Shown one piece after another: positions 17,081 to 27,600 of a DNA stretch of 64,000 nucleotides. The translations under genes were made by a program, and so were the position numbers. A model generated the notes under the pieces. It made no database searches and was not told the DNA's origin. It was given only the letters and a program-made list of their open reading frames with translations. The stretch is from [Zimmermannella] bifida NBRC 103089 (lineage in GTDB: Bacteria > Actinomycetota > Actinomycetes > Actinomycetales > Microbacteriaceae). The stretch lies in contig NZ_BCSP01000002.1 of the NCBI RefSeq assembly GCF_001570925.1, positions 186,001 through 250,000 on the forward strand, given 5' to 3'. The first letter of the stretch is position 1. Every line of letters begins with the position of its first letter.

Positions 17081-18273
17081 TGTCGCAAACCGTTACAGAT
17101 GCACCACAGGTTGAGGTTGCCGAGAACGAGAACTCACAGGCGTCTACGCAGGGCAGCCTGGTCTGGTCGATCGCGGGATTCGCGATCGTGCTTGGGCTCG
17201 CGATCGTTGTCGACATCCTGACCTCAAATATGCCGGTATGGACTGAAGGCACCTGGTTCGGCTCGATCGCCAAGTCGGTGGAATTCCCGGTTTACGCCAT
17301 TGCGCTCGGGTTCCTCGCGAACGGCCTGCTCGCCACCCTCGGCGTGCGCGACAAGATGTCTGGCGGATTCCGCACGGAGTTCTTCATTAAGACCGGCCTG
17401 GTGCTGCTGGGTGCGACGGTCAATATCGGCGTCATCCTCGACATGGGTCTCCCGGCCGTGGTGCAGGCGATCTTGCTGATCGCGATCGTGTTCTTCTTCA
17501 CCTGGTGGTTTGCCGGCATTATCGGCCTGGAACCGCACCTGCGTGCGCTGCTCGCATCCGCCCTGTCCATTTGCGGTGTCTCGGCAGCCGTTGCGGCTGC
17601 CGGTGCCGTACACGCCAAGAAGGAGCAGCTCGCGTATGTCGCCGGGCTGGTCATCGTGTTCGCGCTGCCGGCAATCTTCTTGCTGCCCTGGCTCGCACAG
17701 GTCATGGGGCTTTCGCCCGTCGTGACTGGTGCTTGGATCGGCGGCAACATCGACACCACCGCCGCGGTCACGGCTGCGGGCACCGTTGCCGGTGAAGCCG
17801 TGCTCGAATACGCGGCCGTGGTCAAGATGATTCAGAACGCGCTCATCGGGTTCGTTGCGGTTGCGCTCTCGGTGTACTTCACGCTCAAGGTCGACGGCAC
17901 GGCTACTGATGGCACGGATGCGGCCACGACGGCCCAACCTGGCTGGCATGAAGTTTGGGATCGGTTCCCGAAGTTTGTCCTTGGCTTCATCCTGGCCTCG
18001 GTAGCCGTCTCGGTGCTCGCCGCGATGATGCCGGATGCGGCAGCTGATGGTGGTTGGATCGACAACGGTATTTCGTCGGCGAAGGCGTTGCAGACGGTGT
18101 TCTTCACGATGGCGTTCGTCGCCATTGGTTTGGAGTTCCGGATCGGTGCCCTGCGCGAAGCCGGCTGGAAGCCCGTGCTGGTGTTTTTTGCCGGCACCAT
18201 CATGAACCTCATTGCCGGTTTGCTCCTGGCCCAGTTGCTGTTCGGTTGGATCTTCGGCGGGTTGTTCGCCTAG
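17080..18273 (+). CDS. yeiH: YeiH/UPF0324 family putative sulfate exporter
   Basis: A 397-aa membrane protein with about ten helices. Family blocks are SVEFPVYAIALGFLANGLLA, FFIKTGLVLLGATVNIG, ALLASALSICGVSAAVAA and GAWIGGNIDTTAAVTAAG. Members are annotated as putative sulfate exporters; transport direction and substrate are not proven for most. The start is GTG 17080, coupled to the upstream 60-aa gene. A regulator of the usual LysR type is not present next to it. Confidence 0.9.
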   Translation: MSQTVTDAPQVEVAENENSQASTQGSLVWSIAGFAIVLGLAIVVDILTSNMPVWTEGTWFGSIAKSVEFPVYAIALGFLANGLLATLGVRDKMSGGFRTEFFIKTGLVLLGATVNIGVILDMGLPAVVQAILLIAIVFFFTWWFAGIIGLEPHLRALLASALSICGVSAAVAAAGAVHAKKEQLAYVAGLVIVFALPAIFLLPWLAQVMGLSPVVTGAWIGGNIDTTAAVTAAGTVAGEAVLEYAAVVKMIQNALIGFVAVALSVYFTLKVDGTATDGTDAATTAQPGWHEVWDRFPKFVLGFILASVAVSVLAAMMPDAAADGGWIDNGISSAKALQTVFFTMAFVAIGLEFRIGALREAGWKPVLVFFAGTIMNLIAGLLLAQLLFGWIFGGLFA

Positions 18274-18315
18274 TCGGGCACGCTCGATAAATCGAACCAA
18301 CGCAACCAAAACGAA

Positions 18316-18352
18316 ACCGGATGCGGCGACTGCAGAAGTCACCGCATCCGGT
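18316..18352 (+). terminator. terminator after the YeiH gene
   Basis: An 11-bp perfect stem, ACCGGATGCGG to CCGCATCCGGT, with a 15-base loop and TTGTATT after it. The stem is built from an inverted pair of the GGATGCGG word that is enriched across the window. Confidence 0.8.
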
Positions 18353-18376
18353 GTTGTATTGCCAGCGCCGTGTTGA

Positions 18377-18514
18377 TTACTGGCGCTTGTCCTTGCCGGC
18401 GAGATCGTCGAACACGGTACCGTCGAAGAGGTGCTGCTGAACCCGCAGCACGATTACACGCAGCGGCTCCTCGCCGTTGTACCGACTACGGAACCAACGA
18501 AGGAACTGCGTTGA
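18377..18514 (+). pseudogene. remnant of an oligopeptide ABC transporter ATPase (C-terminus only)
   Basis: In the frame ending at TGA 18512-18514 the translation reads LVLAGEIVEHGT, then VEEVLLNPQHDYTQRLL and AVVPTTE. This is the C-terminal signature of Dpp/Opp ATPases (G-x-IVE-x-G-x-x-xEVL-x-NPxHxYTxxLL). There is a stop codon in frame at 18374-18376 and no start, so the rest of the gene is gone. It survives between the YeiH terminator and the LD-carboxypeptidase gene. Confidence 0.7.
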
Positions 18515-19467
18515 TCTCGCGCACCACCGACCCTGTAAGTGCTGATTTGCCGTACCCAGAGCTCGCGCCGCTGAAACCGGGCGACCGTGTCGGCATCATT
18601 ACGCCATCATCGCGCCCCGGCATCGAAAACTACGAGCGGTCGATCGACATCATCCGTGAGTGGTGTCTCGAACCAGTGTTTGGCAAGCATGTGCGTGCAG
18701 CCAATGCACAGCTGCCGTACCTTGCGGGTACCGACGAACAGCGCGCATCCGACCTGATGGATGCCTGGTGCGACGACAGCCTGGCCGCCGTGTTCTGTCT
18801 TCGCGGTGGCTACGGCTCGATGCGAATCGTTGACCTGCTCGACATCGATCGCTTGCGTCGCGCGAAGCCAAAAGCCTTAGTCGGTTCGAGCGACATCACC
18901 GGCTTGCACGAGTTCTGGGAACAGCACCTGGGCGTGGCCACGTGGTTCGCGCCGATGTTTGCCACCAACGACCTGTTGCACTCGCGGTACAACCTCGATC
19001 ACCTCAAGCGGGCGCTGTTTTCGCCGGTATCGAAACGGTCGTTGCGCGGTGCCCACGCCGAAACGATGGTGCCCGGTACCGCCGAGGGCACGCTCACTGG
19101 CGGCAATCTCACGCTGATTCGCATGGCTCGCGGCATGAACCTGTATGCGGATGGTGCGGGTGCCGCCGGCAAGATTGTGCTGATCGAAGACGTCGATGAA
19201 GAAACCTGGCGTCTTGACGGGTCGCTGACGACGCTGCTGCGCTCGGGATACTTTGACGGCGTTGCGGGTATTGCGCTCGGCACGTGGAGCAAATGTGGCA
19301 TTGAACGCGAAGTGAAAGCGGTGCTTTACGATCGCTTGGCGCCGCTGGGCGTGCCGCTGATTTGGGGTGTGCCGTTTGGCCACGCGCAACCGGTAGACAC
19401 GGTGCCGCTCGGTGTTCGGGCTCGGATTGTGGCCGATGCACATGATCCGCGCATCGAGATTCTGTAA
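18511..19467 (+). CDS. ldcA: LD-carboxypeptidase, peptidase family S66
   Basis: A 318-aa enzyme that cleaves the L-Lys (or diaminopimelate)-D-Ala bond of murein tetrapeptides during cell-wall recycling, or a related microcin-immunity-type peptidase. Seen: PLKPGDRVGIITPSSRP at the start, RGGYGSMR, the nucleophile block VGSSDITGL, and the C-terminal GVPFGHAQP carrying the catalytic His, with Glu in LIEDVDEETWRLDGSL. Start set at TTG 18511 because AAGGA precedes it; the frame further upstream covers a decayed ABC gene. No signal peptide, so cytoplasmic. Confidence 0.88.
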   Translation: MISRTTDPVSADLPYPELAPLKPGDRVGIITPSSRPGIENYERSIDIIREWCLEPVFGKHVRAANAQLPYLAGTDEQRASDLMDAWCDDSLAAVFCLRGGYGSMRIVDLLDIDRLRRAKPKALVGSSDITGLHEFWEQHLGVATWFAPMFATNDLLHSRYNLDHLKRALFSPVSKRSLRGAHAETMVPGTAEGTLTGGNLTLIRMARGMNLYADGAGAAGKIVLIEDVDEETWRLDGSLTTLLRSGYFDGVAGIALGTWSKCGIEREVKAVLYDRLAPLGVPLIWGVPFGHAQPVDTVPLGVRARIVADAHDPRIEIL

Positions 19468-19603
19468 CGACACTGGACTCTGCAGGGAGGGGCGCGACGG
19501 GCACGCATGACGACTCGGGACGCGAGGCGAGGCAGCTCACCACTGACCGGCGATAGTGAGCCGCCCGGGGCATTGGTGCATGTGAATTCGTTGGAAAACA
19601 ATG

Positions 19604-19637
19604 CCGGGCGGAGCTGGCAACTACCAACTCCGCCCGG
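19604..19637. terminator. bidirectional terminator between ldcA and pepN
   Basis: CCGGGCGGAG (19604-19613) pairs perfectly with 19628-19637 across a 14-base loop. It lies about 140 bp after ldcA and 38 bp after pepN (reverse strand), so it can serve both convergent genes. Confidence 0.7.
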
Positions 19638-19674
19638 TATTGGGATGCACGGTGCGGTTGCCGTGCGCTAGCGA

Positions 19675-22227
19675 CTAGTCCTGTGCGTCGCGTTCCTGTG
19701 CCTTGAGCGCGCGCTTGACGTCATCCAGGCCTTCGAGCAGCATGCGGCGCAGCGCCGCCGGTGCGTCGGTGTTGGCGTCGAGCCAAGCGGTGGCCTTCGA
19801 CACGATGGTGTCCGACGCCAGTGGCGTTGGGAAGTAGCCCTCAATCAGGAACTCGGCAATGTGGTAGCTGCGTGAGTTCCAGATGTTGAGAATGCCGTCG
19901 AAGTACTCGTCAACAAACGGTTCCACGAGGGCGTCGTCGTTGGTGTGCCAGAAACCGGCGATCGTGGCGCGCACGACGTCGTTGGTGGCACCGTCGTTCG
20001 TCCACGTCGAGTCCCAAGCGGCGCGCTTGCCCGCAGCGGTCGGGATGGCCGCGCGAGCGTGGGCAGCCGAACGGTTACCGTCGGCGGTGCGGTCGGTTTC
20101 GTGACGCGCTGCGATCTCGGCCTCACCGGCGCGACCACCAGCAACGAGCGCCTGCAGCAGCTCCCAGCCGAGGTCGGTGTCGACCGTCAGACCCTCGAGC
20201 TGCAACGAGCCATCGAGGAGTGCCTGAACCGCATCCAGGTGCGCGTCGCTGGACGCGAATGCCGCGAACGAACGCACGAACGCGAACTGCGCATCCGAAC
20301 CGGCTGCCGCCTGCTGCGAAAGCTGCAGCATGTCTTCGGCAACAACGGCGAGGACCTCATCGCGGTCTTCAGCAGTGGTGAAGCGGCGCGCTGCGGTGGC
20401 GAGCTGGCCCAGCACCTGACGACGCGTGGTCGATTCGGTTTCGGTTGCGATGTCCTCGAGCACGTGGCGCGTGTATTCGCGCGGGCGAATCTCGGCGTCA
20501 CGAGTTGCATCCCACAGGCTGGCGAGCACGAGTGCGCGCGCCAGCGGGTCCTCGATGTCCGAGACGCTCGACAGTGCGGTCCGCAGCGACTGCTCGTCGA
20601 GACGAATCTTGGCGTAGGCGAGGTCACCGTCGTTGATGAGCACCAGATCGCCGCGGTGCTGGCCGACGAGCTGCGGCAGCTCGGTCTCGGCGCCGTCGAT
20701 GTCGACCTCGACGTTGAACGACTGCACGAGCTTGCCGTCAGCGTTCTTCGAGTAGATACCGATGCCCAGGCGGTGAGGGCGCAGGGTCGGGTACTCGGCC
20801 GGTGCCGTCTGCAGCACCGAGAACTTGGTGATGATGCCCTCAGCGTCGACTTCCAGCTGCGGACGCAGGGTGTTGACCTGTGCAGTCTCGAGCCACTTCT
20901 TCGACCAGTCCTTGAGGTCGCGGCCCGAGGCGGCTTCGAGCTCGACGAGCAGGTCGTCGAGCACGGTGTTGCCCCAAGCATGCTTGGTGAAGTAGCTGTT
21001 GATGCCCTTGAAGAAGGCTTCGCGGCCCACCCAGAAGAACAGCTGCTTGAGTACCGATGCGCCCTTGGCGTAGGTGATGCCGTCGAAGTTCACCTGCACG
21101 TCGTCGAGGTCACGGATCTCGGCAACGATCGGGTGAGTCGAAGGGAGCTGGTCCTGGCGGTACGCCCAGGTCTTCTCCGAAGCGAGGAACGAAACCCAGT
21201 CGTTCGTCCACTCGGTTGCTTCAACAGTTGCGAGCGTCGAGATGAACTCGGCGAACGACTCGTTGAGCCAGAGATCGTTCCACCAGTTCATGGTGACGAG
21301 GTCGCCGAACCACATGTGGGCGAGCTCGTGCAGGATGGTGATCACGCGACGTTCGCGAATCGCATCTGATACGCGCGAACGGAATACGTACGACTCGGTG
21401 AAGGTGACACAGCCCGCGTTCTCCATGGCGCCCATGTTGTATTCGGGCACGAAGAGTTGGTCGTACTTGTCGAACGGGTACGGCACACCGAAGCTGTTCT
21501 CGAAGAAGTCGAAGCCCTGCTTCGTGGTGGTGAATACGTTCTCTGGGTCCATGAACTCGGCGAGCGATGCGCGCGCAAAGACACCCAGCGGAATGGTGCG
21601 GCCATCGGTCGAGGTGAGTTCGTCGCGCCAAACCTGGTACGGGCCGGCAACCAGCGCGGTGATGTAGGTTGACATGCGTGGCGTTGCTTCGAACGCCCAG
21701 CGTGCCTTGCCCTCGCCGAGCGGCTCGGCTTCGGGGGTCGGCTGGTTCGAGACAACCTGCCAGTGGTCAGGCGCGGTGACGGTGAAGGCAAAGGTGGCCT
21801 TGAGGTTTGGCTGCTCGAAGCAGGGGTACATGCGGCGGGCATCCGGTACCTCGAACTGCGAGTAGAGGTAGACCTCGCCGTCAGCAGGGTCAACGAAGCG
21901 GTGCAGGCCCTCGCCGGTGTTCATGTAACGCATGTCGGCGTCGATGACGACTTCGTTGTGTTCGGCAAGATTTGGCAGCTGGATGCGGATACCGTCAGCG
22001 ACCTCGTTTGGGTCGAGTTCGGTGCCGTTGAGAGTTACGGCGTAGACCTTGTCGGTGATTGCGTCGATGAAGGTCGAAGCGCCGGCCTGCGCGTCAAAGG
22101 TGACGCGGGTCACGGTACGGAAGGTCGTCTCGGAAGTCGTCAGGTCAAGCGCGATGTCATAGTGCTTGACCGAAACGAGCTCGGCACGTTCGTCGGCTTC
22201 GATGCGAGTGAGGTTGAGTCCTGGCAA
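19675..22227 (-). CDS. pepN: aminopeptidase N (M1 zinc metallopeptidase)
   Basis: An 850-aa cytosolic aminopeptidase removing N-terminal residues from peptides. The GAMEN substrate motif is followed by the zinc site HELAHMWFGD and the third ligand in NESFAE, all in family order, and an ERAP-like C-terminal helical domain completes the usual length. Start set at TTG 22227 (protein begins PGLNLTRIEADERAELV), preceded by GAAAGGA; an upstream in-frame ATG would add 42 residues that do not fit the family. Confidence 0.95.
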   Translation of the reverse strand: MPGLNLTRIEADERAELVSVKHYDIALDLTTSETTFRTVTRVTFDAQAGASTFIDAITDKVYAVTLNGTELDPNEVADGIRIQLPNLAEHNEVVIDADMRYMNTGEGLHRFVDPADGEVYLYSQFEVPDARRMYPCFEQPNLKATFAFTVTAPDHWQVVSNQPTPEAEPLGEGKARWAFEATPRMSTYITALVAGPYQVWRDELTSTDGRTIPLGVFARASLAEFMDPENVFTTTKQGFDFFENSFGVPYPFDKYDQLFVPEYNMGAMENAGCVTFTESYVFRSRVSDAIRERRVITILHELAHMWFGDLVTMNWWNDLWLNESFAEFISTLATVEATEWTNDWVSFLASEKTWAYRQDQLPSTHPIVAEIRDLDDVQVNFDGITYAKGASVLKQLFFWVGREAFFKGINSYFTKHAWGNTVLDDLLVELEAASGRDLKDWSKKWLETAQVNTLRPQLEVDAEGIITKFSVLQTAPAEYPTLRPHRLGIGIYSKNADGKLVQSFNVEVDIDGAETELPQLVGQHRGDLVLINDGDLAYAKIRLDEQSLRTALSSVSDIEDPLARALVLASLWDATRDAEIRPREYTRHVLEDIATETESTTRRQVLGQLATAARRFTTAEDRDEVLAVVAEDMLQLSQQAAAGSDAQFAFVRSFAAFASSDAHLDAVQALLDGSLQLEGLTVDTDLGWELLQALVAGGRAGEAEIAARHETDRTADGNRSAAHARAAIPTAAGKRAAWDSTWTNDGATNDVVRATIAGFWHTNDDALVEPFVDEYFDGILNIWNSRSYHIAEFLIEGYFPTPLASDTIVSKATAWLDANTDAPAALRRMLLEGLDDVKRALKAQERDAQD

Positions 22228-22408
22228 TGCGCATCCTTTCGTTTGATGGGGCGCGGGACGGGCAGCGGTGGCGAAGTGCTTGTGGCACGGATGCGCTAGC
22301 TGATTGTCGAGCACCGGGCGTTGGCGTGGGTTTACGCCATGTTCAACGTGCATAGCTTAATGGGCGCGGCCTGGTGGCTTCGCGGGACGCCCGCGTATCC
22401 TGTTGGCT

Positions 22409-23017
22409 ATGACGGCAAACGATGCAGCAACCGTAGAGTTTTGGTTCGACCCCGCATGCCCTTGGGCATGGATGACCTCGCGCTGGATGAGCGAAGTGCA
22501 GCGCCTGCGCCCGCAGATCCAGGTGACGTGGAAGCCCATGTCGCTGGCAATTCTTAACGAAGGCCGCGAAAACGGGCCGCACTCCGATGCGCACCGCCGT
22601 ACGCTGCCGCTGTGCAAGATCGCCGCTGGCGCCGCTGCTGAGCTGGGCAACGAAACCGTCAAGGCGTTCTACGACGCGCTTGGTGAACGCATCCACCACC
22701 AGGGCCGCACTGACGACGCACTGGTCACCGAAGCGCTCGACGAAGCAGGCATCTCGGCCGACTTCGCAGCACGCGCCGCCGGCGAATTTGACGATGCCCT
22801 CATGGCAACGCACAACGAAGCGCTCACTCGGGTTGGTGACGACGTGGGTACCCCGATCATTGCGGTCAACGGTGTCGCGTTCTTCGGTCCGGTAATTTCG
22901 CCCGCGCCGAAGGGTGACATGGCACTGCAGCTCTTTGACGGTGTGGTCGCCGCGGCCGGTTATGACGGCTTCTTCGAACTCAAGCGCTCGCGAACGCGCG
23001 GACCGGAGTTCAACTAA
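22409..23017 (+). CDS. DsbA-family oxidoreductase, mycothiol-dependent nitroreductase (Rv2466c) type
   Basis: A 202-aa thioredoxin-fold protein with the active site CPWA at residues 17-20, within WFDPACPWAWMTSRW, and the cis-Pro region GTPIIAVNG. This pattern is that of Rv2466c-like, mycothiol-dependent reductases of Actinobacteria, cytosolic and active against oxidative stress. The second active-site cysteine of classical DsbA (CxxC) is replaced by Ala, as in that family. Start at ATG 22409, with no clear ribosome site, so the mRNA may be leaderless. It overlaps rpiB by 1 bp. Confidence 0.85.
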   Translation: MTANDAATVEFWFDPACPWAWMTSRWMSEVQRLRPQIQVTWKPMSLAILNEGRENGPHSDAHRRTLPLCKIAAGAAAELGNETVKAFYDALGERIHHQGRTDDALVTEALDEAGISADFAARAAGEFDDALMATHNEALTRVGDDVGTPIIAVNGVAFFGPVISPAPKGDMALQLFDGVVAAAGYDGFFELKRSRTRGPEFN

Positions 23018-23553
23018 TGCGCATCCATATTGCAACCGATCACGCTGGCCTCGAATTCTCGCAGCAGCTGCAGCAGCACCTGCGCGACCAGGGACACGAA
23101 GTTCACGACCACGGTCCGGTCGAGTACGACGCGGTAGACGACTACCCATCGTTCTGCATTAACGCAGCGCAGGCCGTGGCGAACGACTGGGCGCAGGGCG
23201 TGCAATCGCTCGGTGTCGTGTTCGGCGGCTCCGGCAACGGCGAACAGATCGCCGCCAACAAGGTTGCCGGTGTGCGCGCCGCGCTCGCCTGGAACGAAGC
23301 GACTGCGAAGCTTGCTCGCGAACACAACAATGCGAACGTCATCGCCATTGGTGCGCGTCAGCACGAGCTCGCCGAGGCCATCGCGCTGATTGACTGCTTC
23401 ATTGCCGAACCGTTCCCCGGCGACGAGCGTCACGTGCGCCGTATCTCGCAGATGCGGGAGTACGAACGCACCGGCACGATCGCGGGTAAGTCCGTGCTCG
23501 CGGCGGACGGCGCTGATGTGCCGGCCGTTGTTGGCATGGCACAGGAGTCGTAA
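23017..23553 (+). CDS. rpiB: ribose-5-phosphate isomerase B
   Basis: A 178-aa LacAB/RpiB enzyme interconverting ribose 5-phosphate and ribulose 5-phosphate. Seen are MRIHIATDHAGLEF, YPSFCINAA and FGGSGNGEQIAANKVAGVRAAL, where the first Asp/His and the GSGNGE loop form the active site. The ATG overlaps the preceding TAA. The C-terminal 25 residues (SVLAADGADVP) are an extension. Order rpiB then nei is frequent in Actinobacteria. Confidence 0.92.
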   Translation: MRIHIATDHAGLEFSQQLQQHLRDQGHEVHDHGPVEYDAVDDYPSFCINAAQAVANDWAQGVQSLGVVFGGSGNGEQIAANKVAGVRAALAWNEATAKLAREHNNANVIAIGARQHELAEAIALIDCFIAEPFPGDERHVRRISQMREYERTGTIAGKSVLAADGADVPAVVGMAQES

Positions 23554-24558
23554 TTGCCCGAGGGGCATTCCGTTCATCGAATTGCGCGGCAGATGACGGC
23601 CAACTTTGTTGGTCAGGTTTGTAACGCATCCAGCCCGCAGGGGCGGTTCGCGCAGGGCGCTGAGCAGCTGACCGGGCGCACCATGCTGCGCTGCTTCGCC
23701 GTTGGCAAGCAAATGTTTGCGGAGTTTGACGGCGGGCTGTGGCTGCGCGTGCACCTGGGGATCTATGGTGCCTGGGACTTCGCTGGTGAGATTTACACCA
23801 CGCTCGGGCAAACGGGTGAGTACGGTCGCGCTGCCCGTGGCGTCTGGGACGGTACCGCTCGCGATGCCGATGCTGAAGACTCGATGTCGTCCATTGGTGC
23901 GCCACGTCGGGCACGGATGCGGATGGCCGAGTCCGAAAAGACGGATGCGGCCGGGGCTTCGGTAGTTGCCGACGCTTGGCCGCCCGAGCCGGTTGGTGCG
24001 GTGCGGTTGCGGTTGATGACCGAAACGACGCTGGCTGATCTGCGCGGCCCGACGGTGTGCGAGTTGCTCGATGAAGCGGGTGTGGATGCGGTGCTCGATC
24101 GATTGGGTCCGGACCCGCTCGTGGGTGACTTGGCTGCGGGTGAAGCGAAGTTTGTCGCTGCGGTGCGGCGCCGCCGTGCACCGATCGGCCAACTGTTGAT
24201 GGATCAATCGGTAGTTGCCGGTATTGGCAATATTTATCGTGCGGAAATGCTGTATCGGGCGCGACTTGACCCGTTTGTTCCGGGCAATGAAGTACCCGAG
24301 TCGGTGTTGCGTTCGCTGTGGCACGACTGGGTTGATCTGTTGAACATTGGCGTTGAGGTTGGGCGCATGATGACGATTCCCGGCTTGACCGGTGCTGACT
24401 ATCAACTTGCGCTCAACGATGTTCGTCACCGTCACTGGGTCTATGGCCGGGCCGGGGAACCGTGCCGCACCTGTGGCACGAATATTGCGCTCACAGAAAT
24501 GCAGAACCGCAAGCTCTATTGGTGCCCAAGCTGCCAGGTCGCGCCGACAGCGGCGTAG
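23554..24558 (+). CDS. nei: Fpg/Nei-family DNA glycosylase (endonuclease VIII-like)
   Basis: A 334-aa base-excision repair enzyme. After the TTG start comes PEGHSVHRIA, giving the catalytic Pro2 and Glu3; a conserved Lys follows in VGKQMFAEF. The helix-two-turn-helix block is QSVVAGIGNIYRAEMLY, and the C-terminus has a four-Cys zinc finger, CRTCGTNI to YWCPSC. The PEGH rather than PELP start places it with Nei rather than Fpg. The insertion rich in Arg/Met/Ala at residues 100-145 is unusual for the family. It begins directly after rpiB. Confidence 0.92.
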   Translation: MPEGHSVHRIARQMTANFVGQVCNASSPQGRFAQGAEQLTGRTMLRCFAVGKQMFAEFDGGLWLRVHLGIYGAWDFAGEIYTTLGQTGEYGRAARGVWDGTARDADAEDSMSSIGAPRRARMRMAESEKTDAAGASVVADAWPPEPVGAVRLRLMTETTLADLRGPTVCELLDEAGVDAVLDRLGPDPLVGDLAAGEAKFVAAVRRRRAPIGQLLMDQSVVAGIGNIYRAEMLYRARLDPFVPGNEVPESVLRSLWHDWVDLLNIGVEVGRMMTIPGLTGADYQLALNDVRHRHWVYGRAGEPCRTCGTNIALTEMQNRKLYWCPSCQVAPTAA

Positions 24559-24637
24559 GTAAACGTAGCTGATGGTGCGAGCCTGATCGGTCGGTTGTGG
24601 TGTCGATTGGTTGCGTGGCTGCCCGGTTGCGTGCGAC

Positions 24638-27600
24638 CTATCGCAGATTCTTGATGTGGTGTGCGATGCGTTTCGCGTCGCGCAGTCGTGCCTCGTAGGT
24701 TGCGGCAATCACGATCAGCGCGGTGCCCGCGAGCGCCAGCCACACCCACCAGGGAACGGCGAGTTCGGGGATGAACGTGCGCCAAAGGATAACCAAGTGT
24801 ACGACCGCGGCGATCGCTCCTACGAGGAACGGTGCTTGGAGCTTCCCGACAGATCCCAATACGAGCAGTGCGGCCACAAGTACGGTCGCAACGGCGATGC
24901 GAATGGCGGTCGATTCGAGGCCTTCGGCAGCGAGCACGGTTATCGCCAGCAGCAGCGAACCGGCACCGAGCGTTGACCAGCTCGTGGCAGCTGGGATGCG
25001 TCGCAACAGCATCCATCCGGCAGCGAACACCGCAAGGAACACCGGTACGTACAGCGTGAGATCGGCAGGGTCGTTTCCGGGATCGCCGGCAGCGGCGAGT
25101 AGCAGTACTGCGGCGATGAGCGTTGTTGATACGACGGCACCATAGAGCGGGATGCGGAGCCTGCGTAGCGAGGTGCGCGTCGCGTTTGCGCCGGCAACCG
25201 CCAGCCCGACAACCGCAATCCACGCGAACGAAACCGGCCAGACTGCTGGCATGGCACCAGCGAACGCGGGTGCGCCGAAGAGCACGGCGACAATTGGCCA
25301 CGGTGCTGCGGCCGCGTAGACGGCGCCTTCGTACGGGCTGTTGAAGCGATCGAAGGTGACAGTGAGGGCGAGTGCGACCAGCGCGATGGCGATGAGTGCG
25401 GCCCACAGCATCGACTGCAATTGTGAGTTGAGCGTGCCCGGCGTGAACACGATGTTCGCGAAGCTGACGATTGCCAAGATCGCGCCGAGTGCTCGCAGTA
25501 TTGGTACGAGCAATTGCAGCGGCTGCACGCGTGCCGCGGATGCTGCGCCGGGCGATGCAGGCGCAGCTTCGGCCGCGTAGCGAGACAGCGTGGGGTGCAT
25601 CGCGAACGCGGCGATGATCAGTGCGAGACCGCTGGCGCACACCCCGACAGCGAGCGGGGATATTGGTGTGTCGAAGCCACCACCCGCAGTCTGCCAATTG
25701 GCCGAAGACTCGTGCACGAGCGCGGCATATGTCGGGTAGCAAGTGGCTGCAGCGCTGCCCCAGAACACAACATTCGGGTTGACGGTGCGTCGTCGTGCTG
25801 CAAGTCCTGCGGCCATACCAACACCGGCAAGGCCGGTGACGGTCACGTTCCACAACGGCCAAGCAATCGGTGCGGCGAGTAAGAACGCGGTCACGAACGG
25901 TGCGGTGGCGCCGATGCGAAGGTCGCGAAGTCCGCGCTGGCCGCCAGGTGTGAGACACAGCGCAATGCCGATCGCGGCAATGCACATCGCGATAATCCGC
26001 ATCGGCAGATCGGATGCGGTTACTGCTGGCAGCGCGAAGCCGCCCACACCGTTGATGGCAACAATGGCCAAGACATAGAGGAGCGTGAGCTTGGTTGCAG
26101 CGACGATTGGCCAGGCAATTCGCATGGCGATGAGCATCGCGAGCGAGAGCATCAGCGAGCCAACCAGGTAGCCAATTCCCCACAGCGACAGTGGCGGAAT
26201 GCCATCGAAGCCCGGCACAGATCCGGATTGGGGCACGATCGCGAACCAGGTCAGCACAATGGTGCCAATTGACACCAGCATGACGGCCGCAACGAGTGGG
26301 GTGCGTGGCAGTCTCGCAGCGTTTTCGGCCAGGGCTCGATGTTGCCCGCTTGTTTGTGCAGGTGCTGCTGGAGGAGATGTGTCATTGCTGGTCGTATCGA
26401 GCAGCGTTGCGCGATCGCAGCTGAGAATCGCGTACAGGAGCCCAGCGAGCAGGACCGCGACAACAAGGAATCCAAACAATTGGTGGACAGTCTCGCCCAG
26501 GCCGCCCGCACCAATAATCGATACGACGTCGGATTTCACGGACAGCCAGGTCGTTTGGTGCGCAACAATCGCGGCAAATGCGGTCATCGGTGCGACAACG
26601 AGCGTAGTGATGACGCGCGTGAGGCGGGTGTAGTCGGCGCGGCAAACCCAAGCGACGGCTACGAGGACCGCAATGCCAACGGCGATCGCTACGAGTGGGC
26701 CGGGAACCCATTGTTCTCGGTCAATTAGCAATGCCGACATGGTGACGACCGTCGCCAACACGACGCTGCCGGTGGTCACATGCACGAATCGACGTCGACG
26801 AACGGGATGCGCGAACTGCGTAACAGCGGCGATGACGAGTACCAGAATGCATCCGCCCAGAATGGCAATCACCATGGGTGATGGCACGGTTGCTTCTACC
26901 ACCGCACCGCTCAGTACGGCGAAGATCGCGCCAGCCGCCCAAGGCGATGCGGCATGGACCGGGTGGCGAGGGGAGAGGGCGCCAAATCCGGGAGCCAGAC
27001 ACAGCAGCACCGCTGCAGTGCAGCCAACCACGGCCATCCAGATTTCACCGGCGCCCGGAAAATTTGTCAGATTCAGTACGATGACGAGGTTGCTGGCACC
27101 GTAGATGCCGAGAACTGCCAGCGCGATTTCGGTTGGTGGGGTAACGAACGCCTGAGCGGTTCGTTCACGAACGACGGCGAATCGTTCCGCGGCCAGCCCA
27201 AAGGCACCGGCGAGCGGGGTCAGTGCCAGCGCGAACCAGCAGGATCGCTCATCGGTGACGAACGGCAGCGCTAGCAACGGCGATGTTGGTACCAATGCCA
27301 GATTGAGCACTCTTGCCGTGCCAATGCTCATGCTGCGAGTTTCCGGATTCCGCGTGCGGCGGATCACGAGCACCGCCACCGCAACGATGGCAATCACCGC
27401 GACCGCGCTGAGCACGAACTTGGTGAAATCGGTGAAATGGCTGCGCGAAAGGTAGACCCGCACCACACCGATCAGGGTGAGCGCGATGCCGGTCGCGGCG
27501 CACCAGAGCCCGGCAACCGAATCGTGCAGCTTCGGGATATGGATGAACGCACTCAGCGCGAACGCCAGCGGCGCCACGATTGTGACCAGCACGACCCACT

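Noticed and set aside
19945-21369. A 474-codon open frame antisense to pepN
   Set aside because: It lies wholly within the conserved aminopeptidase gene and shows only shadow composition (Arg/Val/Glu-rich).
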